Source: Planoprotostelium fungivorum (taxonomy: Eukaryota; Evosea; Variosea; Cavosteliida; Cavosteliaceae). From it: 64,000 bases of DNA. Every line of letters begins with the position of its first letter. Positions within the stretch are counted from its first letter, which is position 1. The stretch spans positions 344,778 to 408,777 of the forward strand of contig MDYQ01000257.1 of assembly GCA_003024175.1 (NCBI GenBank). The letters run 5' to 3'. Shown piece by piece: positions 1-12,692 of the stretch. The notes under the pieces are model-generated. The model did no database searches and was not told the DNA's origin. It was given only the letters and a program-made list of their open reading frames with translations. The translations under genes were made by a program, and so were the position numbers.

Positions 1-905
1 CTACAGGCCATGGACAACTCTTCCCGCGCTCGCGGCGCGCGCGTCGAGAAGATGACAACCGTCGTGGACACGAAGGGAATGAACTTGGGTCACCGTTCCA
101 TGCTCTACATGTTCCGCATCACCACCTTCATTGACCAGAATTACTACCCAGAGACACTGGGTGCCTTCTACATGGTCAACGCACCTCCCCTCCTCCCCAC
201 CCTCTATGGAATGATTCGACCCCTCTTAGATCCCGTCACGCAAGAGAAGATCTTCTGTCTAAGTGGAAAGAGCGTGAAGAAAACTCTCGTTGAGAGATTG
301 GGAGAGGAATTCATTCCAGTGGAATACGGTGAGAGATCTCGCGGAGAATTCGGAACGTCCGATGACGTAGGCAGGGGGTACCTGTGCCTGCGAGGGTGGC
401 TGCCTGGGCTATGTCAACCAGATTGCAGAGGAAGATAAGGCTCTCGTGCAGGGATTAGAAGAGAAGGAAGAGAAGGAGGAGGCCATACGAGTCGGTGCCG
501 GTGTTGAGAAGGAGGTGGTCATAGAGGTCAACGGTACGGCGGAGCAGCCCGTCTGCCAAGTGTGGTGGTCTTTCAAGGTGATGAGATGGTGATGAGGTGG
601 TGTCGTGACGGGTTGTAGATCGCCAGACAGAATATCATCTTTTCCGGACAATTTGTGTCGGAGGGAGAGAGTTATCCCGTGGCACAGCCACTCAAGCAGG
701 AATCAGAGGAGGTGGTCAGAGGTGTCTTCACCTTCACCGATATGGACAAGCCCAGCAACCACGGCAAGGTGATGCAGGACAATGAGATGGAGACGATGTG
801 ACTGATGAATAACAGGTCGTTCTCAAGTTTGACAACACGTACAGTCGCTTCACTTCGAAAGATTTGACTCTCAAATGTGGCGCCGTGCACAAATCTGAAC
901 TCTGA
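1..905 (+). CDS. SEC14-like CRAL-TRIO / GOLD domain lipid-transfer protein (5' partial)
   Basis: C-terminal part of a phosphatidylinositol/phospholipid transfer protein; the start lies before the window. Reading joined exons 1-328, 375-577, 631-768 and 816-905, the first exon carries the end of a CRAL-TRIO fold: DTKGMNLGH, then the YYPETLG and NAPPLL segments typical of Sec14 proteins. After an acidic EEKEEKEE linker comes a beta-rich GOLD-type domain (VCQVWWSFK, VRGVFTFTD, VVLKFDNTYS). This Sec14+GOLD order is that of Sec14-like/patellin proteins, which bring lipid to Golgi or endosomal membranes. The three introns are 46, 53 and 47 nt; joining them restores one frame, whereas the unspliced frame runs into TAG/TGA. 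The gene converges on ALAD with only 17 bp between stop codons. Family assignment is firm; the exact ligand cannot be read. Confidence 0.85.
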
Positions 906-922
906 TAAACTACCCTTCTTCT

Positions 923-2185
<1,263 letters not shown>

Positions 2186-2407
2186 CGCGTTCGATCTGAT
2201 GTGATGTCGTCCTGTTCAAAAGATTGAAACGGGCATTTTACCCGTTTACCCGGTACTGTAGCCTAGCTCACATCACGCACCTCGTTAGGGTAAGATGACA
2301 TACGTAGACGTCTACATTTGCCTTCGAGTCTTAGAGACGTCTGTCAATGATCGAGACGTTGAAACGAGATGACAAGCATTAGAGTAATATAGCAGGCATC
2401 TATTCTC

Positions 2408-4447
2408 TTAAATACGAGCGACGGGGGCGACGTCGTAGTCAGAGTGCATTCTGTAGCTGAGCTTTCCGTTGGAGATGGTTCCATCCTGGTCTCCCTTGGC
2501 GATCAAGATGTACACTGACTTTCCTCCTCCCAGCTGGAAGTCGTATTTGTCTCCAGTGTTCAACTTTCTCTCGAAGGTCACAGTGGTCCATCCTACACAT
2601 CCGTCAGATTCTTCCCAATCGTAAAGACGTGTCTTCGATCGTCCACGATGATGATAATGATGATGATGATCGTGATCTCACCGTTTTGCTCGGATGCAGA
2701 GACCAACTTGGCATCGTTTCTTCCACCGAAGGAATCGTCATTCTGGGGCATCGAGTGTCCGGTGACGTAAGAGTCAAAGAGGGAGCCCTGTCCGTTGATG
2801 ACCACTCCGGTGTAGATGTCGGCGTTCCTCATCTCGGGTTGAGAGTTGAGGCCTACGGCGACCCATCCGCTGGTCTTCGCCTTCACGGTGAAGGTGATGC
2901 TGTCCCCGGACGATTGCCAGTCCACGTGAATGTTTCCAGAGCCAGAGCTGAAGCTACCGGTGACTCCGGTGGGCTTGGGAGCCTCGGTGGAGTGGGTGGG
3001 AGCTACGGAGGAGGTAGTGGGTCTCTGAGTGCTAGAGGTGGTGGGTCTCTGAGTGCTAGAGGTGGTGGGTCTCTGAGTGCTGGAGGTGGTGGGTCTCTGA
3101 GTGCTAGAGGTGGTGGGTCTCTGGCTAGAGGTGGTGGGTCTCTGGGTGCTAGAGGTAGAGGAGGTGGTGGGTCGGTGAGTGGTGGTGTTCTCGTGGACAG
3201 TGTGGGTGGGACGAACGGTGGTGGCATTCTCGTGGAAGGTGTGAGTGGGTCTCACGGTGGGCCTCTCGGTAGGTCTGGGACGAGTGGGTCTGGTGCGGGT
3301 GGGCCAGGTGTGGGTGGGTCTGGTGTGATTACCCTCGTGTTCGGTGGGTCTCTCGGTGGGCCTGGGTCTCTCGGTGGGTCTGGATGTAGAGGTGGAGTTG
3401 TGGTGAATGGTGTGTGTGGGGGCAGTCTCGTTGCTCTTTCTGGTGTAACGATCCAAAAAGGTGAAGAGGTACTGAGACTCGAGGTCGATCCAAGAGTGAG
3501 CGATGTAATCCACTTGGAAGAACTCGGCGACGGCTCCGTTTCTGCAGCGAGTGCGAGTGCTGAGGGTGACGTTGTTGTAAGGCTTGGTTTCCTATTGAGA
3601 TGTGAGTGAGACATCGGATGATACGATGCACCTTTGTCTCCTGGCATTCTAATCTCTTGGCCCAGGCCTCGAAGTCAGCTGGGGCTCCGGCCCACGAGAC
3701 GGTGGTGTCTTTCTTTCCGTGCATGTGGAGGTAGTTGATGCTCTTACCCTTGAATTGAGCATCGCACTGTCTGTCATCGAGAACTCCGGCAACAGATGCG
3801 GCGGCGGCGAAGTAATCGGGGATCTTGCACATGAGGGTCTCCACCATCATACCTCCATTGCTCATACCGGCGACGTAGATCCTGTTGACATCTACAGAAT
3901 ACTTCTCCTTGACCTATCGATCGTCAATATGATATGACATCCAAAATAGATCAGATCGGATCCATATCGAAAATGTCTTCCCACCATCTTGATAACCTCC
4001 TCCACATATGCGACATCATCGACAGAGGGGTTGTCCAAGCAGCAGGATCCGGAGTTCCATCCCAACCAGCCCTTGAATCTCTGCATGTTGGACGGTGTTC
4101 CCTTCAGACCGACGAGGATGTGTCCGTGCTTCTCAGTGTAACCAGCAACGCCCCAGGCGTCCTCCATGTGACCACCGACACCGTGGAGAGTGAGGGTGAT
4201 GGGCCACTTCTGGCTGGGATTGTACTTGGAGGGAGGTACTACCATGAAGGTACGAGTGCCTGAGAGAGCGTCAGGCTCATGCGATGCTTAAAGTCAATAC
4301 CTTCAGGTCTCTGAAAGTTGTACTCGGTGGACTTTCCTGCGTGGATGGACAACACGCAGAGAAGCGCAAAAGCGCACAGCATCATAGCCTGACGACATCA
4401 GATCGGATACAAGATGCATTCATGTGAAGACTCACTCTTGAGCTCAT
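2408..4447 (-). CDS. Secreted LpqC/feruloyl-esterase-like hydrolase with PT-rich linker and C-terminal DOMON domain
   Basis: Starts MSSR at 4447; after a short intron the frame gives a signal peptide (MMLCAFALLCVLSIHAG). An alpha/beta-hydrolase of the polyhydroxybutyrate-depolymerase/feruloyl-esterase (LpqC) family follows: TLHGVGGH oxyanion loop, SVDDVAYVEEVI, nucleophile elbow GMSNGGMM, acid region HGKKDTTV and a candidate histidine in DYIAHSWIDLE. Next is a long Thr/Pro/Ser linker with tandem PTTSSTQR units (3003-3250), probably O-glycosylated. The C-terminus is a DOMON beta-sandwich (VDWQSSGDSITFTVKAK, GWVAVGLN, ADIYTGVV), the fold that binds haem b in cellobiose dehydrogenase cytochromes. 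The last exon ends HSDYDVAPVARI. An intron of about 85 nt at 2595-2680 contains a GAT/ATC run. The protein is presumably an extracellular enzyme acting on plant or bacterial esters; the DOMON ligand (haem or sugar) is inference. Confidence 0.85.
3003..3250 (-). repeat. Tandem 24-bp-class repeats encoding the PTTSSTQR linker
   Basis: Within the esterase-DOMON gene the plus strand shows repeated ggtgggtctctgagtgctag units. On the coding strand these are eight-residue Pro-Thr-Thr-Ser-Ser-Thr-Gln-Arg repeats, with shorter and longer variants at the edges (PTHTVHEN, RPTERPT). The copies are nearly identical, so recent unit duplication by slippage or unequal exchange is likely, and copy number probably varies between strains. 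Confidence 0.9.
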
Positions 4448-4842
4448 GGCGGTTTTGTGGATGGTGAATGAATGGCGGTCGGGTATTCCAAGGATGTCCG
4501 GAAATGTTGACCGACCTTTCCTGACGTGACTGCAGTATTCGGATAAGGGACCGAGCGCAAACAGCTTTTGTCGCGTCTGGATCTTGTCACTTCAGATGTC
4601 ACTTCAGATGTCGAACCTTTAGAAGCGTTTAGTTGGCTGGGCGGATTCTCTCAACGCCCGTCCACTGAACGTTCAAGTTCATCTGTAGTAAATCTATCGT
4701 CTGCTTCACCGGCAGGCACTAGTGAAATAGACAAAGCTAAGACCCGTGGTCATTCTGTCGATAATGGATTTTAATGACTAAATAAAAGAAGTCGATTGTA
4801 GCTGCTCCGAAGTCGCTCCCGTTCCACCAAAGGCTGCCTGGG
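4448..4842. other. Intergenic, divergent promoter region
   Basis: About 395 bp between the head of the esterase-DOMON gene and the next plus-strand gene. It contains a 14-bp direct repeat (atgtcacttcag, 4594-4612) but no exon with a supported frame; the 68-codon plus-strand ORF here has no recognisable protein features. It probably holds both promoters. Confidence 0.4.
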
Positions 4843-5400
4843 ATGTTCAACACAGTATTAATATGCCTCTGTCTATTCCTCGTATGGGGTTCTTGGGTGT
4901 GTGAAGGTGCGCGTTCTCGGATGAGGCTCGCTCTAATGGAACAACAGCCGCGGATGATTGCCAACAGTATCAAACGTTTCAAGAATGCACGAGAACGTGC
5001 CATCCAAGATGCGCTTGGAAGTATTGTGATAACCCGGTAATGCTAGGTCTCTGTGGGGTGGATCGAGGATCTTGTATGGATATGGATGCCGCGTGAGCTT
5101 AATCATTGTTTCACATACATGCACCGTCTGAAAGACTGCAGGCTATCGTGCGAACAAAATCCAGGTTGTGATGCCGTGATGATGTCCACTTCTTCGTGCA
5201 GGTAAGGGCTCCTTGAAACCAAAAACCTCAATCAAATGAATCTTCTCAGAGACCCACGAGTGTGGCTACCACTCTTGATCTCTCTGATCATCATCATCGC
5301 GGCCTTCGGCGTCGGTTCAACTTGGTGGATTTACAACAGGTTGAAGAAGAATAGACTGGAGCCCACAAGTACATTTGGATACGGAGCTATAAAAGAGTAG
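4843..5400 (+). CDS. Small Cys-rich type I membrane protein
   Basis: Assembled from four exons (4843-4900, 4948-5092, 5142-5201, 5250-5400) totalling 414 nt, an open frame of 137 codons. Introns are 47, 49 and 48 nt. Order: a signal peptide (MFNTVLICLCLFLVWGSWVSA), then about 75 residues with about 13 cysteines (CTRTCHPRCAWKYC, LGLCGVDRGSC, ALSCEQNPGC, STSSC), a single membrane helix (VWLPLLISLIIIIAAFGVG) and a short basic tail ending FGYGAIKE. None of the unspliced frames is informative; the cysteine pattern appears only after splicing, which supports the model. No family is recognised. The ectodomain may be a disulphide-bonded recognition module, which is inference. Confidence 0.6.
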
Positions 5401-5481
5401 ATCTCTATTGTTGTCGATGATGTTGAATATTTTTCCTCTGACTGACACATCACCTCCTCGTCACCCCATATCGATTGCAAC

Positions 5482-6431
5482 ATGAGGAGGGGTGTAGGGA
5501 TAGCTGGGCTACAGAACCAGAGGGCCGCTCAAAAGACATTCCAAACAGTTGGCGTCGAATTGCAGAAGGCAGAGATGGCCCAAATGACTGAACAGATCAA
5601 CCTCTTCAAAGAACATCTGGAAAAGTTTGCGACAAAACATAAGAAGGAGATCAACAAGAATCCAGAGTTTAGACAACACTTCACAGAAATGTGTTCGAAG
5701 ATTGGTGTCGATCCGCTTCTGTGTGAGTTCAATGATGATTTGATACAATCAATCTTAACATTTGCAGCAAACAAGGGGTTCTGGGCTGAGATGCTTGGTG
5801 TGGGTAACTTCTATTACGAACTCGGTGTACAGATTTTAGATGGTGAGTCGATTCTCTATCAATCACACTACATCACACAGCTGTACCTTCTGTTCTTGCC
5901 TGATCCTCCTGCAGTTTGTCTTAGAACTAGAAGCAGCAATGGTGGCTTCATCCAATTGGAGGACATGAAGAAATACCTGGAAAAACTACGTGGGAAGAAT
6001 TCGCAGTCGATCTCCAAGTGATCTACCATCATTATCGAATGACATCTCATCGTGTCCAGTGATGATATAGAGAGGGCAACGAAGTCGATGAAAGTCTTAG
6101 GAGACGGTCTGCAGCTTCTCACTGTTGGGTCAAAGAAGATGATCCAGTCGGTTCCTCTCGAGTTGAATCGAGATCACACCATGGTCATGCTGTTGGCACA
6201 GAACAAATCGTGGGTCATAAAGAGCGAAGTGAAGAAGGTGAGAATTTTGAGTTGGAGAGAGAGTGACAGAGAAAGGAACTGCTGTGGGACGATGAGAGGG
6301 TGGGCATGGTCTTCCAATTTCTGATGCAAGAGGGCGTCGTGTGGATTGATGAGCAGAACAGACCCGAACCTTCTTATTGGTTCCCCAGCATGGTGTCAGG
6401 GTCTTCAATAGATGTGCACGATGCACCGTGA
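5482..6431 (+). CDS. SNF8: ESCRT-II subunit SNF8/VPS22 (EAP30)
   Basis: Component of ESCRT-II, which bridges ESCRT-I and ESCRT-III on endosomes during sorting into multivesicular bodies. The start MRRGVGIAGLQNQRAA is the usual N-terminus. A helical hairpin follows (QMTEQINLFKEHLEKFA), then FRQHFTEMCSKIGVDPL, and after a 45-nt intron KGFWAEMLGVGNFYYELGVQI. Next come NGGFIQLEDMKKYLEKLRG, DDIERATKSMKVLGDGLQLL and the second winged helix VVWIDEQNRPEPSYWFPS, ending at TGA 6431. Four short introns lie near 5722-5766, 5840-5912, 6020-6057 and 6238-6270. Length (about 250 aa) matches the family. No odd features. Confidence 0.93.
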
Positions 6432-6658
6432 TGGACTGACTTTCATCTGTGTCGATGTATGAAGGCCGCATGGACATAGCGAAGAGTTGTGTCATCTCTC
6501 GATAGTTCACTGCAACAGATCAGTCTTATAGAAGTTCAGAAGGGAAGGACGCTTGGATATTGTGCATGACGATAATGTTCGAAAAATCGGCCAAATTTAA
6601 ATTTATGAGAAATGAGACAGAAGCCGAACACAATCACATCATCAATCAAATAATCAAG

Positions 6659-7727
6659 ATGTTGGCCTCCACCGTATTCCGCAGAGTCGCTCAAATCAAC
6701 TCGAGACAGACACCCAACGCCATTAGACCTGCTGTAAACCTCAGACCCGTCTCCCTGAGAACTTTCACCACCAAGAAGAGTGACAATGAAGAGAGAATCT
6801 CATCCCTCGTCAAGCGTACGTATACCATCTTCATTCCCAACTGATTTCCATCAGCTGAGAAGAAGAGCAAGGCCATGCAGAAGCCATCGCAGGGCTCACT
6901 GATCAACACAACAAAGGAGAACCTCTTACAAGCACTGGAGAACAACAACTCCCAAATCTCCACCGCTCTGCAGACTTCAGAGGACGCCGCCCGTACCACG
7001 CGCTTCTTGACCACATACGAGCTAGAGTCCGAGACGAGTGACACCATCATATACAAGAGAACCATCGAAGGAGTCAAGTGGGTCATTCACCATCCCAATC
7101 TTGATCTGATGGATTGCAGTGTCGGCCTCCGCTTCCACAAATTCATGGCACAGGAAGAGGTACCCGCAGCTCGTGAAGCTGAGGAGGGTGAAGACGAAGA
7201 GGGTGCAGGTGAGACTAAGACGATTTGATCTCCTTCTGATCTCCACCAAAGATGGTTACCAAGAGGAGATGAGAACCATCTCTTACTCTCTCTTCGATGT
7301 CGCCATCGACTTTGGAAAGGTGACACGTCGCACGATCACCCTGCATCACTGACCCACTCGGTAGAAGCAAGATGGAAGACAGTGGATCCTCCAATGTAAA
7401 GCCGGAGACGATGAGAACATTGACATCATGACCATGACCATCACCAAGGATGGCTGGTCCGCCCTCCCCTCAAGCGAGAACCAAGACGCGATGTTGCCCG
7501 AGAACACAATCTTCTATGAAGGTTTAGAGGAGCAGACACAGGTGAATGCATTACCCCTTCATCAGTGACGATGACTGAAGACGATGCAGGAGCAAGTTGT
7601 AGAGTACATGTCTAAGCTGGGTATCAACTACGAGACAGCAGCGGCCAGTCGCTGGTTGGCTTTCCAGAAGGAGGCACAGAAGGACCAGACGTTCCTCCAG
7701 GAGCTCACTGCTCTCCTCCGCGATTGA
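6659..7727 (+). CDS. Mitochondrial matrix p32/MAM33 (C1QBP family) protein
   Basis: Acidic doughnut-shaped trimeric protein of the mitochondrial matrix, linked to mitoribosome function and oxidative phosphorylation. The start at 6659 gives an Arg/Ser-rich presequence (MLASTVFRRVAQINSRQ, later LRTFTTKK). After introns the family core appears: YELESETSDTIIYKRTIEGVK, an acidic stretch (REAEEGEDEEGAG), FDVAIDFGK, and WILQCKAGDDENIDIMTMTI. The C-terminal helix pair is QVVEYMSKLGINYETAA / LAFQKEAQKDQTFLQEL, ending at TGA 7727. Introns near 6814-6854, 7080-7120, 7205-7240 and 7320-7365 are short. An upstream in-frame ATG at 6560 would add a non-presequence-like stretch, so the later ATG is preferred. 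Confidence 0.85.
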
Positions 7728-7925
7728 TTGAAATGAATATATCCAATCGATCTGATGACTTGATAGACAATCCATAGATGTTCGTGTCTGTATCTCACTT
7801 CTCTTTGTTGTACGCTGCGTTTGTCTTTCTCTGTGGTTGTGAGATTTTGGCTTTTACCCATCTACAAGCCTACGGCTCAATTGGAGGGACGCGCCAATCA
7901 CCCATCGCGTGACAGCAGAAGGTCC

Positions 7926-9372
7926 ATGTCCAATGACGACGAGCAGTTAGCTAGACTATTGCAAGAGGAAGATGACCTCAATTTGTGAGATGACTGTCCC
8001 GATCCTTCTATATCTGATTCTCTCAGTTTGTATTCGATGCAACAACAGCAACCAAGCCAGTTGACAAATGAGACCGAAGAATATGACACAGACATCCAAT
8101 CATTATTTGTTCACTTTGATCAACTCTATTTTCAATCGAAATTAGTCGCCGTGGAGGTCAAATGGAGTAAGAGAATGACACTGTGAGTCGCGTGTGATCT
8201 TATGGTGCTCACGTTTTGAAGGTGTGCTGGACTCTGCTGCTATGAGGGAAGAGGAGGGATGTGCAGTATAAAACTGAGTGAGCCACTCTTGAAATATAGA
8301 CCCAGGAAGGACATGATCGACACACTGCTGCACGAAATGATACACGCATTCCTCTTCGTCACAGTGTCTAATCGCGATCGCGATGGTCACGGAGAACAAT
8401 TTCAGACGCTCATGCACAGAGTGAGTCATTCTCTCTTCACCCGCTCTGACGATGAGACGAAGATAAACAAACAAGCAGGAAGTCACATCACCATCTATCA
8501 CACATTTCACGACGAGGTGACGATCATCTCTCACGTACCTCGAAAGACTATCATCACTTCGTCCAACTCCTGACCTCGCTCGAGGTCAACAATTATCGTA
8601 CGCACTGGTGGAAATGTCAGGGGAAATGTGGTTACGTTCTGAAGAGATCCATGAATCGAAACCCTGGGCCCAAGTGATTCATTTTTTATTGTTTTGTTGA
8701 TCATCTTTATTGGTCAACAGACTCAATTTCATCACTCATCAAATCTGTATATCTGACATTTCACAGAGACAGATGGTGGTCTCAGCACGAGAGAGATTGT
8801 GGGGGCAATTACGTCAAGATCAGAGAACCAAAGAAGGTGAGGTCGACGCGTCACGTGCTCATCCCGATGAGACGATCAGATCGAGAAGAAAGTTGAAAAG
8901 AAGAAAAAGAAAGAAGATCAAAAAGATGAAAAGAAGAGGAAGAGAGAAGATCAAAAGGACGAAAAGACGAGGTTGATCACAGATTTTGTGAAACGAGAGG
9001 TGATGTCTTCAACAGGAAAATAGTTTAACGTTTCGACAGAAGAAAGAACCGATAAAAGAGGAAAAGAGAGAGGAGGAGAAGACAGAAGAGAAGATTGGGA
9101 AGACGAATGTGATACCCAAGAGAGCAGACAAGAAGGAGTGTAAGAAGGAGAAGAAAGACCTAGAGACAAAGAAAAGGGAAGATAGAGACAGGAGAGACAT
9201 CATCGATCTGACGGCACCCACGCAAACGATCCGCATGAAGGAGGAGGTGATGCATGAGAGTTAATGATGATCATCATCTGAACAACGACAACAGAAAGTC
9301 TCCTGTCCGATATGTTGCATGGACGTCGCTTCTTCCACGATCAACACACATCTGGACGAATGTATAAATTGA
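7926..9372 (+). CDS. SPRTN: SPRTN/Spartan-type DNA-protein crosslink protease
   Basis: DNA-dependent metalloprotease that removes DNA-protein crosslinks at replication forks. After the start MSNDDEQLARLLQEEDDL the SprT domain contains VHFDQLYFQSKL, VEVKWSKRMTLCAG and the HExxH zinc site LLHEMIHAFLF near 8325, with the third ligand in DRDGHGEQF. A zinc-ribbon part follows (HWWKCQGKCGY, then a segment read as WWSQHERDCGGNYVKIREPK). A long Lys/Glu/Arg-rich tail (8880-9200) leads to a C-terminal UBZ4 ubiquitin-binding finger CPICCMDVASSTINTHLDEC, ending at TGA 9372. SprT plus UBZ4 is the metazoan/plant Spartan layout. I did not find a clear PCNA-binding PIP box. Several 40-60-nt introns are needed to join these parts. 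Confidence 0.88.
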
Positions 9373-9377
9373 GCAGA

Positions 9378-10470
9378 CTATCGGCTGTATTCAAAATCCC
9401 TCCTCAGTCGCCAGATGACGGCGTCGATCAGATGACTCGAATACCCACTCCCTCGTCTCAAGTTCTCGAATAGAAGATCGTATTGTTCGTCTCTGTACAG
9501 TCTCTTCTCTACGATCTCTTGCACGGCGTGATGATACAATGGCTCCGCTTCTAGAGGGAGAAAGTTCAACTCATCGGTGTCTCTCTTTGGTGATGGCGGA
9601 CTTGTGATTCGCGACTGTTACATGTTGAGGTGGTGCCGAATAAAGTCATTCACCTTTATTGTCTCCTCATAACTCCTCTTGAGATAGGTGGGGTGAGATC
9701 GGTGGTCGTGCTTATTCTTCCGTCTCTCTGAAGGCTACAATTTTGAGTTTGTTTCGCGTTGGACTTTCACCTTATTCTGCTCGTGAATCCGCTTGTGAAG
9801 GTGATACAAGTTCTGATGATGTTCCTTCAACAGCGCACCTTGATAGCTGAAGCAAGTCAATCGTTAAAGTAGCAGTTGAATATACACTGTATTAGGAAAG
9901 GGTGTGAAAGACTTCTCTCCGATGGGAAGCTTGTGCATGGAAGCTGAATTTGAAAATTTCAGCGACTCGTAATTTTTTGATGAGGCAACGCACATCAGGA
10001 GGAGAGGGCAGAACTCCCGTTCCATCTGTTCTGAAATTACATCAACACATCAGTTGCAACTTCAGCGGTAGATACGCAATTTGTAGGTTTTGATGCACTT
10101 CATCGTATGATCGATTGAGTGATGGTAATCCATCCATACAGAGAAGAAAAATGTACACAACCAAGATGGGCATCTCGGTAGTATCACAAGGGGAAGATCT
10201 CGGAATGTCAAAGCTTCGGACTGTGATGTTGACACAGCGATCATTTCGAAGGGTCGACAGGAACTGAACTCATATATTTGAAGATCATTACCCTAGAGTG
10301 ACCCACAAAGATAGGTGAGTCGATGATACGATCACTACCGGACGATTACATGTTCCTTGTAGAGAACGAGTTCCAAACAGTGAGGTCAGTACAAGATTGC
10401 ATGATAGGAAAGTAAACCCTCAGATCCTCGGATGGTGATAAGGGACCATAATCTGCCAGTGATGGATCAG
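9378..10470 (-). CDS. Unrecognised multi-exon protein
   Basis: A minus-strand gene convergent with SPRTN (5 bp between stops). The last exon is clear: it encodes ELNFLPLEAEPLYHHAV, IVEKRLYRDEQYDLLFENL and SSHLIDAVIWRLRRDFEYSR. Earlier exons (9840-10470) give shorter stretches such as YQGALLKEHHQNLYHLHKR, VLPSPPDVRCLIKKL and LYKEHVIVR, joined by small introns whose exact borders I could not settle. The composition (charged, helical, many aromatic residues) is that of a real protein, but I do not recognise a family. The start is uncertain and may lie up to 200 bp further right. Confidence 0.45.
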
Positions 10471-10836
10471 TAGATGGTTGTAGATAAAGGGTCGGGAAGA
10501 ATTGCGTTTGTTTCTTTTACGGTAGGTGTGTGTACACCGGCCGTTCTTTATAACGCAAGAAGAAATGGGACCACTCACTCTACCCGCTTACGCTCGAGCG
10601 GCAAAGAACAAGCGTTCTGCACATTCTTGCACATACGAAGTAGAAAAGAAGAAGAACACAAGTACATCATGGAGGCCCTCTTGTCTGTTGTGTCCGTGCC
10701 TCTCTATGCCGCCTGTGAGGGCTGCTACGTAATGTACAGGTGAAGGTTATCTATAGGAGGCAGAAATGGATGGAATTTCTGTGGGGTTTACAACGCGTGG
10801 GGGCCATCGCGATCAAACAAAAAGCACACGAACAGG
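10471..10836. other. Divergent intergenic region upstream of Pelota
   Basis: About 365 bp between the uncertain start of the minus-strand gene and the Pelota ATG. Two overlapping plus-strand ORFs (10474-10743) lack domain signals and disagree in frame with Pelota. A short exon-like ATG segment at 10669-10740 is followed by a gtgaag donor-like site and could be a 5'-UTR exon. No other element is visible. Confidence 0.3.
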
Positions 10837-12500
10837 ATGAAACTAAAACGGAAGGAGATATCGAAAGAGGGAGATGGAGAGATAGTCCTTCTTCCAGAAG
10901 AGCCAGAAGACATGTGGCACGCCTATAATCTCATTTCTCAAGGAGATCAGATCAGATCGACGACCGTTAGGTTCGTTCTGAAGATATGCTTCGTCACATC
11001 TGATCCTCTCCAGACGAGTTCAGAGTGAAACCGCGACTGGATCTAGCTCGAGCGAGAGAGTGAGAGTTACGTTGACTATAGAAGTGGACACAATCGAATT
11101 CGACTCAGTCGAGGGTGTCCTCCGTTTAAAGGGAAAGAACATCACTGAAAACCGATTTGTTAAGGTAGGGATGTTCATCCTACTCTCAATCACAGTTCAT
11201 CAAAGTTGCCAAATTTGTTGGAGTAGACATGATGCTAAAAGAAAATAGTTGGGAGCGTATCACACATTAGAATTAGAGCTGAACCGAGAATTCAGCCTGA
11301 TCAAACCTTATTGGGATTCGATCGCCTTGGAACAGGTTACGAGTGCCACCGATCCCACCAAATACGCCGATGCGGGTGAGATCAACCTCCTTTAGATCCT
11401 TGTCTCATCTCCTTGGAAATGACCAGTGACAAGGAGCCATCGTGATGTCTGAAGGACTGGCTCACATCTGTCTGATCACTTCTACGATGACCATCACGCG
11501 AAGTCGCATCGAAGTGTGAGTCACCATCACTCAAGATGATGATCATCCACTTGTCGAGCTGAATCGATTTCTACAGATCCATTCCAAGAAAAGGAAAGGG
11601 AACCACCACAAATCACGAGAAGGGACTGGGCAAATTCTTCGAGATGGTGATGCAGGCCATGCTCAGACATTTCAATTTCGACGTCATCAAGTGTGTCGTC
11701 ATCGGATCTCCAGGTGAAGTCATGCATCGATGTTTTCCCTCTCAATCTTTTTCAAATGCATTGTGAATGTAAATGAAATGATTTCTTCAGGTTTCGTGAA
11801 AGATCAATTTTTCGACTACATGAATGCAGAGGCCATCAAGCAGGATAACAAATTGATCTTCGAAAACAAGAACAAGTTCATACTCGTCCACACTTCCTCG
11901 GGACACAAGTGAGCGTCTCATCGTCTTCACCATCTCATCATCATCAGACACGCACTCAAAGAGGCTCTCTCTGATCCCGGTGTCGCCGTTCGATTGGCAG
12001 ACACGAAGGCAGCAGGAGAGATGAGGGCACTGACTGATTTCTACGATCTGTTGAAGGTGCAGAGAAGGAAGAGGAGAGAGACTCACCCTCACGCAGAACG
12101 ACCCAGACAGAGCTTTCTACGGGTTCAGACACGTCGAGCTGGCCAACGAGAGACAAGCCATTCAAGTGTTGATGGTCACCGATGAGCTCTTCAGGTGTCG
12201 TGTCTGCATGCTGCGTCGATGATGACGAGAGAGTGTAGATCATCAGACATCAAGACGAGAAAGAAGTACGTTCAATTGGTGGAATCGGTGAGAGAGAACG
12301 GTGGGGAGGTCAAACTCTTCTCCAGCGCTCACATATCGGGAGAACGTGAGACATCGACACGATGATGCAGACTGACGCGTGCAGAATTGACACAGTTGAG
12401 TGGTATCGCTGCCATGTTGCGATTCCCCCTTCCCGATGTGGACGATGAGCTAGAGCAGTCGGACGAGGAGGTTGCGGCAGAGGAAACGACGACCTCGTGA
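10837..12500 (+). CDS. PELO: Pelota/Dom34 ribosome-rescue factor
   Basis: eRF1-like protein that works with Hbs1 to split stalled ribosomes (no-go and non-stop decay). The start [14 protein letters not shown] is the normal short N-terminus, followed at once by the signature [16 protein letters not shown]. Spliced exons give [37 protein letters not shown], and the central domain [15 protein letters not shown] with [10 protein letters not shown]. Then come [31 protein letters not shown], and the C-terminal [18 protein letters not shown] plus an acidic tail. It lacks the GGQ motif of eRF1, as expected. About nine introns of 40-60 nt are present; one donor is in gttag|gttcgt near 10970. Length and order are normal. 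Confidence 0.93.
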
Positions 12501-12692
12501 TCGTAAATCATTTATTTTCAGTCGAGAGACGTTCATCTTCTGTTGTTTCTAGCATGGATGTGAGACTCTTGGTAGTGTCTATGTGTGTATCGTGCGAGGA
12601 GATGGATGTTCAAAATGGTGATGAAATGGCCCAAAATGTTGGCTGTTTACAATTCTACGATTACACCCGCATCATACATAACTCTCTCACGC

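Noticed and set aside
2629-3609. 326-codon plus-strand Gly/Ser-rich ORF opposite the esterase linker
   Set aside because: It is the antisense of the Pro/Thr repeat; the minus strand has signal peptide, catalytic motifs and a DOMON, so the plus ORF is a composition shadow.
10474-10743. Overlapping plus ORFs before Pelota
   Set aside because: They disagree in frame with each other and with Pelota and have no domain or splice support.
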